A stretch of DNA of 64,000 bases from Amyelois transitella (GCF_032362555.1 NC_083506.1:6185501-6249500), one strand, 5' to 3'; shown: positions 13,579-27,612, counted from the stretch's first letter. The notes: generated by a model not told the origin, from the letters alone. Numbers and translations are program-made.

Positions 13579-15865
13579 CAAAGGTACAATATATTACATC
13601 GTCTGCCTTCACTGCTCACCCAACAAACTTCACACATCCATTGTGACTAATCAAAAATCAGTATGGTAAAGTGGGCCGCAACCCTACACAAATATAAAAT
13701 TAAGCATAATCTTAAAATCTACTCCTTACTTTAATGCGGAAGTCAATACTGTAATGTAGGAAATAATATAATTTAACCACGATATGTCGATTAAATAAAG
13801 ATTATGCATGTGTCAATAATAACTTCATAGTTGAGTAACTCGATATTATATCATCTGTTATATAATATAAGCAAAAACAATATTAACAAAGAAGTAATCT
13901 ATCATAATATGTGGAAGATGTATATAAAAAAATTGTGATAAAACTTCATAGTCGATATAAAATCGGTTTGAAAAATTTTCAAAGTAATGTTTTTATGGGG
14001 CGCATAGCAATTTTGTGAGTGAGCCATCTCCATTCCAATCCTTATTTAATTTCAAAGAACGCTAACTAGCTAGGGCTAGATTCTATGTCACAACTGAACT
14101 ATGAGCAGTATACTAAGCATAATATATCAATGTTTAAGGCAAGTCGTACTGGATAAACTCTAGACTATGCTTATATCAGATTAATTTGTCTAGTAGATGT
14201 AAATGATGCCTTTTAATTAATTTAAAATCAAATTAATGAATTATTTATACCAAAATCGCAAAACGATCCGTACGACCGCCAAATTACATCATTAACGCCA
14301 CTCTTAAATTCAAATGCCAAATTCAAAGCCAAAATCTTATGTTTTGTAATAAAAAGAAGTAAAAAATATGTAATCATCTAATTTTACATTAAAATTTAGA
14401 ATGGTGTATTTACTTAAAGTTATTCAAGTAACTACAATACGCATTCTCTACTTATAAATATAACGACTTAGTTCAACAATATTTTTCTATTGCTATATTT
14501 ATCAGTAAAGTTGTAAGTTGTTATGTTTTATCTCACAGTGTATAGTAGTTGAGCCAGGATTAATTTCAGATCCCACCTTCTTGTATCGTACTTTAAAGTA
14601 CGAAGTTTTAGAACATTTAGCGCCGATTAAAGCAGACCACTGTTACAAGCTATTTGGCATCTTTGTGGACGTAAATGTATATTCATAAGCTGTATAAATG
14701 TTTGTGCTACAAGTCTTCAGTATTAAGCAAAAATCTCAAACCCTTCAAATAAATAAATCATATAAAATATTATACAAAAAGGCTATGGAAACACAAGTGT
14801 ATAAAATTAGGCCTCACTTATCGTAAAAAATGTTAAATTGCGAAATAAAAATCTTATAAATAAATACGTAAAAAGTAATCTCAGCTCTTGATTATAATCA
14901 ATGTTGAGTAAAGTCCTTAAAATGACAAATACAGTGTTATTTCTTTCTGTAGTCTTTAAAATCGTTGTTCCATTAATAACAATAGAGCTAAACCCTCCTT
15001 AACTAAATTGGTGCGTTGTGCTCAGACTTTGGTCCAAATTACAATACTACTCCAGATGACACACTCTTAAAAGACCAATCTGAAAATTACATTGATTTGT
15101 TTTGAATTAAATTGACAACACAATTTAACTTGATAAAAAAACCAATAAATACAATTTACGTGAAAATATTTTTCACACTAAGCCAATTTCTACATAAGCG
15201 AATACATAGTAAATTGCAAAATTTATAATAGGTATGTTATCATATTTACAACAGAATGCTAATAGTAAATAAGACAGAAATTAGCAGAAGTTTATTTAAA
15301 TTTTTGGAGAAAAGTGGTATGAGCACACATCAGCCAAATTTACGTACTAAATGTACAAAAACAATGTTTTGGGTGGTTTTCACATAAAGTGTACGTGACT
15401 GTAGCAACACGTCACAACACTGATAATGGCACTATACCTAAGAAATAGGTTTGTCAATTAACAATTATAATAATCAAGGAAATCTCGTTAATGTTACAGC
15501 CTGTTGTTAAGCCTATAGGTTAAACAAACAAATTAAAAACCCAATGTTCTTAGAAATTTAGAAAAGTATGTAGTTTTAAAAATTTATTGAGATATCTCAT
15601 GACTTCTTATCGCAGTGATATTTTAATCTGTATATCTTATCATAAACAGCAAAATCACTCGATTTTTAAATATATTGCATTCCGAAATTTATGTCAAAGT
15701 AACACAGGTACTTATGTACGTAGTGAATAATTCTGATCAACGCATTGGCCGCATTATGAGAACGCGAATAGATTTTGATTAGAATATGCACTAGAAAGTA
15801 ATCTACTGGTGCGGCGGCAGTGGCGCCCGTTAGTCACGGCCGGCTCTTGGCCGAAGGGCGACTGT
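13579..15865 (-). other. Candidate septin 3' UTR
   Basis: This AT-rich stretch without coding signal runs from the septin stop codon to the paired poly(A) signals. A 3' UTR of about 2.3 kb is inferred only from position. Confidence 0.4.
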
Positions 15866-18800
15866 TTAGAACAAACCTTTCTTTTTCTTATCCTTTTTGT
15901 CCTTGCCGTCCACCGCTCTGAAAATAAACATAAACAATAGTTAAAACAAGGGGAACTGAATAAATATCTTTGTAACTACTAGTTACAACAATAACAATTC
16001 CAGGGACAAGTAAAAAATGACGTAAAATTTTGGTTTAAATTCATGTATCAGAGAATACTTTCTATGGGATATTAGACTAATCCTTATCGCTCATAGAATA
16101 TAATTATCTTCTCGAAAGAAATGAATCATTGTTGTTATGTCGCCTTCCGAGTCTTTAGGAAGAAGACATTACAATTACGTCCAGCTGGCTGAATAATGTA
16201 ATTGAGATTCATATAGTGACAGGTTGGTAGACAGTCGCCTAAAAGTATATTCTTAATATTCTCATTTCCCTTGATTTTTACAATATTCTTCGCAATTACC
16301 ACCATAGCAGCTGTGTTTTTTGCTTGTCTTTTACGCCAAGTGAATTGCTTGTGCACGTTAACTCACAATTCCTTGATCATATCGAAAACCTTCTGTCGAA
16401 AGGTCAATCCAAGCGTACCCGAAATGTGGTTGAAGCGAAACAAGTAAGCATCCACAGCTACTGCTCGACCATTTTAAGATGGTATATTTTATAACGAGGA
16501 GTCACTGAATGTCGAAACTGGCAAAATTAAAAACTCACTCCTTGCTGTTGGCCTCGAGCGAGCGGCGCCGCAGCTCGTCCAGCGACAGGCCGGTGTCGCG
16601 CTCCCAGGCCGCACGCTCGGCCTGCAGCGCGCGCTGGCGCTCCTCCAGCTCGCGCGCCTGCGCCTCGAGCGCGCGCCGCGTGGCCTCGTGCCGCCGAGCC
16701 AACTCCGCTTCGGATTCTTTCAGCTTCGCTCGCTTCTCGCGAACTTTCATCTCGAACACCTAAAAAATTAACATTGTCATTTTTGTTACATTTGAAAAAA
16801 TTTATAATTGTTACTTGTCTGAATGTCAACTGGAATTTATTTTTGATTGTTATTATTATTATTTATTTATTCAACAATTTATGTACACAACAACATAATT
16901 TAAGGCAAACAAAGAAAGAAACATAATACAGCTTATTTCAAATGAAATTTCTTCCAACAGACCCATAAGTGGAAAATTTAAAAGAAAAGCAACGAGAAGT
17001 TTTCCATACGTAATAAATACATATGAAAAATGTCAGCATTAAAATAATGGATAAACTAAATACACTACTAAAATACTTTAAGATTATTATTGTTTATGAG
17101 ATTTATTGTTTTGTTTATTTATATTTACCTGGTATATTAAACACAGGTCTATTTATTCCTTATGATAAGGGTTCCTCATCAGGTGTTCTAGCTTCCAAGA
17201 CTAATAGACAAACAATTCGAACTTATTTACGAAAGATAAACAAACCTGTTCCATTTCGCTCTCCATTTTTTTCATTTTAAGATCGTGCTCTCTCTTTTCT
17301 TCCTCCATTTGTGCCAAAGGATTCCTGAGAACAAGACCACATTATATTATAAAACATGCCTGTTGAAAAGACTAAGTTAAAAATAAAGAGGAAAATTCTC
17401 TCAGGGAATTTAGCTGATTGTTTGTAATAACGACGAAATACTAAATTAATCTTTAAGTTAAAGTTTATTATATGGAATTATGACGCGATTTCGATTAAGA
17501 AAGCAGAGATATTTGATTATACTACTCATTGCTAAAAAAACATATGGTATGCCAGAAAACACAAAACATTAAAAGGAAAAACAATGCAAAATTAAAAAAA
17601 AAACAAATCATATGAAATACTTTTGAATTTACTACGAATTTTGGTGAATTACATAAGTAGAAAACTTTACAGTGTTCGCAATTATTTCTGATCATGCTAT
17701 CATGCATAATGCGCCAAAATAGGGTTTTGTAAGAATAAAAGAATAATGTGACTAACATAACGAAACACGCCAATAAATTTTCATAATAGGTATATTTCTA
17801 ATAGTATTAATGACAGAGCGAAATTTAATATATACAATTCATTGCCGTTTGGTTATTAAAAAGCTTTATTTTTTATTTAGCGTGTTTCGATACTAAGTGG
17901 CATATTTGGAAAAGATTTGAAGAATGATAAACTTTGAAATAATAGGAGGACTATTAAAAGTAACGGCGTTATAATACAACAAAGAATATGTTGTTACGTC
18001 ATTAGGGCTGTTGGACTAAATGTTGGAACACAAATCCATATGCCTTTGTGTGCTATATATAAAAAAGTCCAATAAACTAAGTATAGAAGAAGAGACATAG
18101 ACCCAAATAGATACCGCCAGTAAATTAACTTCTGCATAGCACCAACACCTTGATAGAAATAAGAAATAAAGTGGTCTGATGATTTATAGTAAACATAAGA
18201 ATAATGACTATGCTTGGTTTACATAGACTTGGGTTAAATGGCGTTATCTATTTAGATCTATATCCATGTGAGGGATCATGAAAACTTTATTCCTTGAAAA
18301 AAATATTAGCGTGTTTAATGAAATAAAGCGTAAATTGAACCACCACAATGAATAGTGTCTAGTCTACATGGATCTACATGGTATAAGATGTCGTGCGCTG
18401 CACTTACCACACGGTCATGAAACTGTTCATCAGTCCTTGCGGGCACAAACTGAACACCAACAATTGGGTTAACGCGGTGCTTGCCCAACGTAAGACTCGA
18501 CAGTGGCATTACTAACTAAAGTTTTCATCTGTTTATTAAACTGATTTAAAAAAACGAATTCTCTTCGTATGAAGATCATTTATATTTTATTAACTAACTG
18601 ATGACTTCGACTTAAAAAAAATAATTAACAATTTTATGTTAGTTATAATGTTAAAAAAAAATGTGTAAATGTTAATGTTACACAATTTATGTGTTTCGTA
18701 AAATAATTCGAGTTAATGAGGAAAAAAAAGTTGTTTAATCTAATGAATATTCTACGGACATGTACGAATATGTTACACTATAGTAGCGTGACGAAAAACA

Positions 18801-21800
18801 CACAGAATTAAACGTTTTGACATACAATGAAATACTTAACGCAATTGAAACGTGGTTCGATCACACAGTGCAGTGACGTGCGACGCACGCAAATTGCCTT
18901 AACCGCTTGAATGACAAATGAAATGACGTCAACAACTGTTATTAATGCCACTGATAAAGCGAAGTTATTATGATAAATGATGATATTCATGGATATATTT
19001 TTAAATTCTTTGCAAGACCTCCATTTGTCACAAATTGCACATCCAAGTCCTGCCTATAACTGGCCCTCTATAGTGATATTATCATACAATCCTCTTTAAA
19101 ATGATATTAATTTCTTCGTTGCAATTTAAAAATAATCCACGAGAAGAAAATTATAATGATATTATTACAAATATTCCATTTCTGCATGCCCAAGCGCATA
19201 ACATTCAGATAACAATCAAAGAATGTTGTTTGCAACTATCAAATATTACTAGCCTAAAAATTAAAAAAAAAAAGGTCTGTAGCACAATGCGACAGTTAAC
19301 ACAGACGAAGAATTAAAAGGCGACCAGACATGCAGCAATGAAATTACTTAAAAAATCAATACAGTTTAACTTGTTAGAAACATATGTTTAGTTCTCAATA
19401 TCAATATCATATTAAATACAATGGCCCACATAGGAATGTAAACCACATCGATACATACCTGCGATGGTGGTATACTTTTCTATGTGACTCACATTTCAAT
19501 GGAATGTAAAAGTCTGGCCACCTTAAGTGCGGTGACAGCAGTACCATACAGAACAATTGATTGAATATCAATAATATTAGTAAATTATTTTGAACACCAA
19601 CCCTGTCTACTTAGGTTGGTTTGTCTACCCATGCCTATTATAAACTTTTCAACCTTTTTACCGAGTAGTATAAAAATGAAGATATTAAATATGATATTAA
19701 ATAAATATGAATAAGGACTGTCGCACAAGAATTAATAAGCGAGGCTAGATTGCACCTTTCAAATTGTCAAAAGTCACGATTGATGTGTTAAGACTGTTTA
19801 TTTCTAATGACAGTATCATGAATATTTTGCAATACCTCAGTTTAGAATGGTGTAATACGGTAGTATTCGAGTATTAGAACATAAAATTCATTAGATTATT
19901 CTCAATAATAAGAAAACAAGAATACGCCCGAGAAATCTAAATCCCCGACCAGAAATATTAAATCGCAAAAATACGTTATTCGAAAAGAAGACACAGAAGG
20001 CAGACTATAAACCCTAGAATAATTATATATAGTCCATTACTTTAGGTACAGTAATTAAGGTATCATAATTCGTCTCTTGTAGAACAATATAATTTCAAAT
20101 TAATTAATAGCCATGAGAAGGAAAAGCAAATCTTTACAGTACCTAAGAAAAAGACTATACTCGGTTTGACGTATTTCCGAGTAACGGACCATGAATGTGG
20201 TTAAGATATAGGACTACGCTGGGTTTGAATTTAGCTAGAGTTAGAAATAAAAGCGGGCAGGCGACATACTTGTTGGAGTTGATCCTGTGGGGCTTCCCGT
20301 CGTGCGAGAGGCCGGCCAGCTTGCGGCAGCGGTAGTTCTCGTAGTGCACCGAGCTGGTCACGTCCTTCAGATCCTGGAGATGCGTCCTGATCACCATGTT
20401 GCGAAGAGCCAGGAAGTCGCAGTGCTCCAGGTTCTCCACTGGTTTAGAACAATGCAAATAAATATTTTTGCTAGCTAGGGCAACTTATAACACGAGAACA
20501 TACATTAAAAACAAACAAATAAATGAGGCAGACAGGTATCACTTCGTGTTAAAAAAACGACGACGACGCGAAACCCTTTTCAGAAAAGTTCTGCAAAATT
20601 ATGTGAGGAGAAAGAAGAAAGTTTGCAAATAATAACACAAATTGAACCGAATCCGGAGTAAAGTAAAATAAAAAAGAGAATTGGCCCGATTTCTATATAC
20701 ATACCTAAGAAGACAGTATTTTTGCATGGATACCGTAGGAAGCGTGTGAAATTACACATGCGCTAACAACTAGTGCAACAAAATTCCAAGAAAATTGGTT
20801 CACACGTGAAAAGGCAACAACCAAATAAACTTCTTTATTTTATAATATTAGTTGGGATATATCAGATCAGAAACATTGTCAAAGGGCACACACCGGGCCA
20901 CCTGTCCAGAGAGGTTAGAATGTAACCGGGACTGACGCCAGACAGGAGACACTTACCCTCAGCGATGCCCCAGGGATACTTTCGCCCGCGAATCCTCTTG
21001 CCATCCTGCTCTATGACCGTGTTGGCGCCGACCACCGCGAACGGCACCCGCGAGCGGATGGCCCGCGTCACCTCGCCCACCTCGCCCTCCTCGCCGGTGC
21101 TCTCGGGAAAGTCGTAAATCTTTATTTTGTGCTGCGCGATCTCTTTCATTATCTGGAATAACGACGGATTGGTTGGGCTCGTTAATTTCTAACGAAGATA
21201 TTCGCAGGGCAGCAATGCAGGGATGTAATACTTGTAAGATCGAAATTTATGTAGTCACGTAAATGATTCCATCGAAATTAAATAAAAATTTGTAAAACAA
21301 GAGATTTTTAATGTGAATGTGAACAAGCAACACGATTTCTATAAAAATCACTCAACCGTGTGACACAATAGATATCATTGAAATAATGCAGACATAGTCA
21401 TAGTATCATAGACAGTCTAATAGAAAGTTGACGAGTGCTCTAATAACACGGATTCACGGCTAAAACGATTTCTTTTTACTTTACTTTGTCGGAAACAAAT
21501 TACCTGTTCCTTGAAATCTTTGCACTCTTCGGGCGTCATGGTATCAGCCTTGGCGATGACCGGTATGATGTTGACTTTATCGCCGAGTCGTTGCATGAAC
21601 TCTACATCGAGGGGTTTCAAGCCGTGTCCGCTGGGCGCAATGAAGTACAAGCAGCAATGTACCCTGGTGTCAGGGGGCGCCGCCTTGCGAGTAACTCGGG
21701 ACTCTGCATTTAGGAACTCTTCATATTTCGATTCGACAAAGTCAATTATTGGTTGCCAGCTGAAATATTTAAAGTAAGATAAATTTGAATGTCATTTTGC

Positions 21801-24020
21801 CTATCTGGTTTGGTTTTTACAATTATTTTTTGTCGTTACGTAAAAAGAAACACAGTCATTCAATGACTTGGTTCGAGGTTTTGCGTTAACCTATAATGAA
21901 TCACTCACATGTCACAACTGTTCCGATTACGTCGGACGTGGCTTGATTACATGTTTCAGTATATATAACTGATACATATATTTATAAAATCAAATGACAT
22001 TGAAACTTTAACTGCTCAATTAAAATGCATCAGCTCCAGACAGGCCTAATTACTTGTTTTGGGATATCATACACTTTGAGGCAACGATCCATAATTCACA
22101 CACACACGTAAAAATGCGAGGAAATATCATGTAGTGAAACAATGATAATCGTGAGAATGGTTGCGGTTTCTCTGGCAATAGTGTCTCTATGTCAACCTGG
22201 GCTAATTTGTCCCATCCTCAACATATTTTTAATTACTGGAAATAAGGCTTGATTTTTCATTTTAAATTTTAACAGTTCCCCATTATGAAACATTAACAGA
22301 TTTTAATAACAAAAGATAGACTCATACCAATTGCTGTTGTCGACCGCATCTCCAAAGCCGGGCGTATCTACGATGGTCAGAGTGAGGTTGACGCCATTTT
22401 CCTTGAGTAACACCACACTGGTTTCCACCCCCACAGTCTTTTTCACCCGCAGCGAGGGACCGGGTTGCTTTTCCCTGTCGTACACGTCCGTTAGGAACAA
22501 GGAGTTTATTAACGTTGACTTTCCTAGCCCCGTTTCACCTGAAATGTGAAAGTACACATTTTAGTGAGGATAAGTATTATTTTTATTTCATTTATATAAT
22601 CACGTCTATATTCCTTTCGGGGTTGACAGAGCCAGCCAGCAGTCTTGAAAGACTGACAGGCCACGTTTAGTTGTTAGGCTTAACGGTGGCTAGCCCATCG
22701 CCTAAAAGAAGACTCCAAAGTTTATAAGCCTATTCCTTAGTCGCCTTTTACGACATCCATGGGAAAGAGATGGAGTGGTGCTATTCTTTTTTATATTGGT
22801 GCCGAAAACCACACGGCCCAATTTTTATTTAAATTTAAAATTGATTATGAAATTAATAATAAATAAATCAATAATGTTATTAGTGAAATAACAACAGGCC
22901 AGATAAATGATTTTTAATAGTTTGAATAAGAGAGAACAAAATCATGTCTATTTCATGTTACGGATAGTCTTAAAAAGTCTGAACTTCTGGATGAACTTAT
23001 TCATATTCATTTATTTGCCAACAAAGTGTAGGTTCTATAACCAACTAAGGCCACCTACCCTTAGTATTTATATTCAGACCAACTAAGGGTTGGTAATTAT
23101 ATATTACAATTTGTAGTACTCACCTACTACCATTAATGTGAATTCGAATCCTTTTTTAACAGCTTTCCTGTACACCTGGTTTGGTAAATTCGCAAATCCG
23201 ACATATCCATCTAGTTCTTTGGTTTTTGGTTTTTCTAACTTAGGTAATTCTGGTTTTGGCGCAACTGGTGGGTGATCTGGTTTCTGAAATAATGAAATTA
23301 ATGCTTTGTACAATGGATACAAAAAATTAGGCATTGTTTTCGTAAGATCGCGCAGTGATATCAACAAGTGAGCCATTGTTAGGAACTCGTTAGTGTTATG
23401 AGATAATTGCCTTTGTTATTGTTACGATAATATGAAAGCCTCTCCATTCTAGTACGTGTGATAGAATACATTCACAAATATAGAAGTTCGCTACCACTTA
23501 AACGCTATAGGAATCAGAAATGTGCATGGAAACTTTTAACATAGTAGGCAAGTTTTCAAATTATAAGTAGAACTTAATACTAGGTCTGTAAATTTATAAT
23601 CTGTGAGAAATTTACTGTGTTTTTTTTTTAGAATAATACATTTCTGGGCCTTGAGGCGCTTATTTAAAACATTCTTCAAACCATCCATACCTTCATAATA
23701 TTCTCTGTACTCCTAAGAGGAGCTGGTGCCGCAGGTGGCGCTGAAGACGGCACGGGCGGCGCCGGTGTCGGCGGAGGCGCCGTGTTGGGTGGCTTGGAAT
23801 TCGAGTCCACCGACACACTGTTGCTGAGCTTAGCCGCAGGTGTAGTGCCGTTGGCCTCGTGGTGGTTCTCGTGAGGGTCGGGGAGGGTCGCGGAACGCTT
23901 CGCCAGCGCATCCTTGAGAGCCGAGGGCGCGATAGGTGGGGCAGGCGGGGCCCCAGGCGGCGGGCCCGTACCACCACTCACGGAATCAGACTTGAAGAAC
24001 AGCTCTCGTTTACTTTGTAA
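15866..24020 (-). CDS. pnut: Septin-7 / peanut-type septin, common coding exons
   Basis: The protein is a filament-forming GTP-binding septin of the SEPT7/Drosophila peanut group, acting in cytokinesis and at the cell cortex. Exons in transcription order are 24020-23691, 23283-23124, 22538-22328, 21759-21504, 21152-20957, 20438-20270, 17324-17246, 16759-16539 and 15917-15866. They give 557 residues in continuous frame. Counting from the first common exon: a proline-rich N-terminal region (1-110, with [13 protein letters not shown]), the basic [11 protein letters not shown] stretch before the G domain, Walker A GETGLGKS (164-171), DTPG (221-224), the G4 motif AKAD (303-306), and the septin-unique element around [22 protein letters not shown] Glu/Arg-rich coiled coil and a [10 protein letters not shown] terminus like that of peanut follow. 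There is no ATG in the common exons; the start must come from one of the upstream exons. SINE and LINE remnants sit in its introns. Confidence 0.93.
18411..18509 (-). other. Possible orphan exon inside a septin intron
   Basis: On the septin strand, an ATG at 18509 opens 33 codons ([18 protein letters not shown]...) that run into a perfect GTAAGT donor in phase 0. It lies in the 2.9-kb intron between septin exons, but the frame does not join either neighbour. It could be the first exon of a nested transcript, a transposon remnant, or chance. I recognise no family. Confidence 0.25.
22589..22821 (-). repeat. SINE-like repeat with target-site duplication
   Basis: A minus-oriented copy of the 275-bp repeat family lies in the septin intron. 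It runs from the TATA/CACGTC tail at the left to the CCACACGGC head at the right. The 9-bp tttttattt flanks both ends (22580-22588 and 22822-22830), consistent with a target-site duplication, although the motif is AT-rich. Confidence 0.75.
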
Positions 24021-24349
24021 CTGGAACCAATGAAAATTACACATTTTAGCAACCAAAACTGAGCAACTTGTCAAGAATCATTGTTAAATTTTATAACAGG
24101 TTTGAGATTGGTAGTTTTAAGAGACCGTAAAGCCGTTAATCATCCGCTATAAACTCACACAGATATACATATAATAATCAACCAGTTTATGCAACATCAC
24201 GAAATCATGTAAAAAAGAAAATATTAAAACATATACTACCTATATTTGAATTGGGAGAAAACGCATTATACATAAAGGTCGACTTACAATACATTTGCAA
24301 TTGCATTGAACAACGACATATTATGTGCTTAATGAATCTAATTGATCAA

Positions 24350-24422
24350 GAGATCGTGGCAAGTGGAAAAATTTAGTCTCTGCCTACCCCTCCGGGAAAG
24401 AGGCGTGATTTTATGTATGTAT
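24350..24422 (+). repeat. LINE 3'-end fragment
   Basis: This is the extreme 3' end of a LINE-like element. It carries 'agatcgtggcaagtgg', then 'tctctgcctacccctcc' and a TTTTATGTATGTATG tail. The same sequence occurs at 42101, 54237 and 59535. The longer copies translate as EAKEVCRDCGKW.., a typical end of a non-LTR reverse-transcriptase ORF. Confidence 0.6.
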
Positions 24423-24423
24423 G

Positions 24424-26042
24424 AATCAAATTGACAAGTGTAAAGTAATTAAAAAAACACATTCTTGCAAAATCAATCTCCACTAGCTTCTCAATTCAAA
24501 AAGTCGTTTAACCGTTTATGTTCCCTTGATATATTACTCAGTCTAGCCGGCTTCGCAGCGAGATGACTCACCAATACCCAAGGTAACGTTTCTCGTCTGC
24601 TACTCAATACACAGTATAGCGAGTGAATAGTGTGCGTGCTCTACTATTTAGTCTCAATACGATTACATTACACCGATATTATTACTCCGGTTATTCACCC
24701 AACTACTTTTCAGGTTGACAATCACTTAAGTTCAAACCTATTTAATGACAATAAAAAAGCCAAGTAACTTTATTTGTAAATAAAATAGCAAACGTGTTTG
24801 ATTGTTATGAAAACATGAAAGCATTGATGGTTCGACATCCTTATTAGTTTAACTTGTGCCACTGCTCCATTGTGTATTAGCTTAAGTCAATAAAAGCCAT
24901 CGTTAAGCAATGTGAAATCGTAATGACAAAGTGGTTTCACTTATTGGTAATGATGTACCTACCTAAACAATTATTTACAAATCATAACGTATTACCGTTA
25001 CACAGAGTAAATTCAAATTTTACAGCGGTGATTGTTTTACGAATACCTGCCGAAGCCGATGCACTCGGTACGAGTAATTATGTAGGTGAGAAGTTGCGAA
25101 GAATGAAAGCGGTGAGTCACGCGGAACTTGTCCATCGAGTAATTGCACTGAACAACGATAAAATTCATGTATGCATTAAGAATATGTGCGTTACTACGAT
25201 TGATTGGTACTAATATTGCGCCATAGGCACCAGATCCTCAAGTAATCTTCCCGGTGCAGTGCCCTATTCTTAAGTGGGTGATAGGCACAAGTATCGACGA
25301 TTGCCGTGATAAATATATCCTGTCGACATTTCTCGAGCCTATTCAAATGTCAAACAGCCTATAAAGACAATTGAAACAAAATTCAACGACGATTTAAAAG
25401 CCATCGGCTGCGTAGACGGTAAACACAATGGATACATTTGTCATGCATATGTAATACTTCTGTATTCATTAATTGTGATACTATTACTAGAGATACAACT
25501 TCATTCTAGAGGATATTTTGGAAAATATTTACTCTTTCTGTGTACAAGCTGTCCATCTGTGGAAAACTCAAATAGCTAGGCAAACCATTAGGTAAACTTC
25601 TTATTTTTTGCACGTGGAATAATCGCAGATCAGTTTTTCTTAAATGTGTTTGCGAATGTACGAGTATTCATGCATATTTTTCATCTAATCTAAATCGGGT
25701 TCAGTGCTAACATGTATGTGCAGTTTTGTGCAGTTTAACGACCGTATATACGACAGCGGTCAATTCTAATTATATCCACGAAACCATTTCAACAATGGAT
25801 TCCAGTTTTGCTTCAACTCCGTTGAAAGTGTTCAGTCGTAATCTCCCCGTATTCATTAAAACTGCACTTAGTTGTAAATTTGGAAAAAATACTTGAGTCA
25901 ATCTTGCTTGACCTTATTCGAAAATTCAAGACAAATAAATGTCACTAAATTGAAAAGAAAATCACTACAGATTGATAGTAAACAGAAGATAAGTTATCTG
26001 ATCCAGGTATTGTCCAGGTGTTAATATGTAAAGTTTACTAAC
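24424..26042. other. Septin upstream intron, no gene seen
   Basis: This AT-rich intron sequence lies upstream of the first common septin exon. No coding exon is supported on either strand. Confidence 0.4.
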
Positions 26043-26168
26043 CATTTCTTTTTTGACAATCACCCAAGCCAAAGAGTTCAGAGACTTTTCATTGAGCTGG
26101 CAGTTGCATTCACTGAGCATTTGCAACAAGGAAATACGTCTCATCAGACAAAAACTGCATGTCGGCAT
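26043..26168 (-). CDS. Candidate alternative first exon of septin (42 codons)
   Basis: An ATG at 26168 opens MPTCSFCLMRRISLLQ..., a Cys-rich peptide of 42 residues ending ...VIVKKEM at a GTTAGT donor in phase 0. That is the phase needed to join the first common septin exon (24020, Leu-Gln-Ser-Lys). The donor is weaker than those of the 26578 and 39094 exons. Confidence 0.28.
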
Positions 26169-26577
26169 TGCAAGAGAGTGCACTTCAAAATCATTTCATA
26201 AGTTTCTTGATATTGTATTTGTCTTCAATATTTTCATAAAACTCACTGTTTTATAAAACTAAACAAATCACTAAACACTCATGTTAATCAGATGTCAAAA
26301 ATAAATTTGACTTGTAATAAGAAAGAAAATATGGGCCTGTGGATGGTAAGACCCGATCGCTAACTGATTTGTATTGTGGCCACAACCATCCGGCTAATGT
26401 TTACCAGAGCACGGACATAGTACGTTAATAATCAAATCGATTCAACGTCGATCGAAAAGGTATTTGTTTGTTTTCAATGAAAGCATGTATAAACAACCTT
26501 GACAAATAATACCTTCATTTGGAAAAATGTTTGTAGTACGGTACGTATGTTTAAGTACTTATGTTAAATATACTTAC

Positions 26578-26691
26578 ATCGTAATTATAAGACACATAAA
26601 GTATGTTATTTTCTTTAATTTCTTCAGTCTTATCTTTTCTTTTTCGTAAACTAAACGTTTTTCTTAAGGAGCTGAACATGTTCGTAATCAT
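26578..26691 (-). CDS. Alternative first exon of septin (38 codons)
   Basis: An ATG at 26691 (second in-frame ATG at residue 5) gives MITNMFSSLRKTFSLRKRKD..., a 38-residue basic peptide ending ...YVSYNYD at a perfect GTAAGT donor in phase 0. It is one of the nearest upstream coding candidates to the common exons, and the basic, serine-rich composition looks like real protein. Joined to the common exons it gives a 595-residue septin, compared with about 540 for fly peanut. Confidence 0.6.
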
Positions 26692-27549
26692 GTCACTATT
26701 GTAACACCAATATTGAATGCTCCATCTAATACACTGGCACTTTTTTAATCTGCATAAGGAAAATTACACGCAAATCCTTTTTGCCCGCAACACTCATACA
26801 ACGTATGTTTCATCCAAGTTCCAAGCCGACAATATTTAACATTAATTGTAATTGTTTGCACAAGGCGTCGTCATTCTTGACTATTATCATCGTTTTCAAT
26901 GCAATGACTAACCAGTGTATGGCTCCCTACATTATCTTCTTACATATTATATCTTATCTTAAAAAATTACGACATTAGGTACACTATTTGCTGCTGTGAA
27001 AGATTATTTTCTTAAAGATACTCGTATATAACTTGACAAACTAAATCGACATTTATTTGAGATGGTGTAAAAAATATAACGCGAGTATGAACAGTATAAA
27101 TATTGCAATCGTATGCCGACGACAGCAGCGGCGGAGGCGGCGGCTCCGCCAGAAGACGGAGTCAAGCGGCCGTCGTAAAAATTCCTACTGTGACTCACTT
27201 ATTTCCCTACTTCTCTTATTAAAATAATGAGTAATGAATACAATAAAATAATAACAAAGCTGGTCTCCAATAAGATTTTTACAAAAGCACCATTCACATA
27301 TTTTTTCACAGCGTTTTAATTTTTTTATCACTAAATAATGCCCAATTTTATAAAGAAAAAAAAACCACGAATAACAAAAGTTATATCGAAATAAGCGTTA
27401 AAAAAATATTTGGTTATTAACTTTTCTATAATGCTTTTCGCACAGTTGCATTGCAATGTTTACGCGGAATGAGGGGATGTTTTAAAAGAAGAATGCTACT
27501 TAATTGGACTATGATACCATAACACTTATTTGCCTGCAGTAAAGCCTAC

Positions 27550-27612
27550 CATTTGGCTGGATATCTTGAAAGAATTTGGAAGGTCATCATCGTCGAACAC
27601 GTCGTTTGACAT
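27550..27612 (-). CDS. Candidate alternative first exon of septin (21 codons)
   Basis: An ATG at 27612 gives the acidic peptide MSNDVFDDDDLPNSFKISSQ plus one Met, ending at a GTAGGC donor in phase 0. If unspliced, the frame stops seven codons later. The codon pattern is protein-like, but the donor is only moderate. Confidence 0.35.

Noticed and set aside
16509..16763. Plus-strand Ser/Ala/Arg-rich ORF
   Set aside because: It is the antisense shadow of the GC-rich septin coiled-coil exon, which has clear family similarity and splice borders.
23693..23977. Second minus-strand frame, Arg/Leu/Pro-rich
   Set aside because: It is an out-of-frame shadow of the proline-rich septin exon 24020-23691; the other frame joins its neighbours.
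27004..27198. Minus-strand Ala/Gly-rich ORF (SSGGAAASAAAVVG)
   Set aside because: It starts with GTG, not ATG, has no donor in a usable position, and is simple-sequence; at most it is leader sequence near the 26691 exon.
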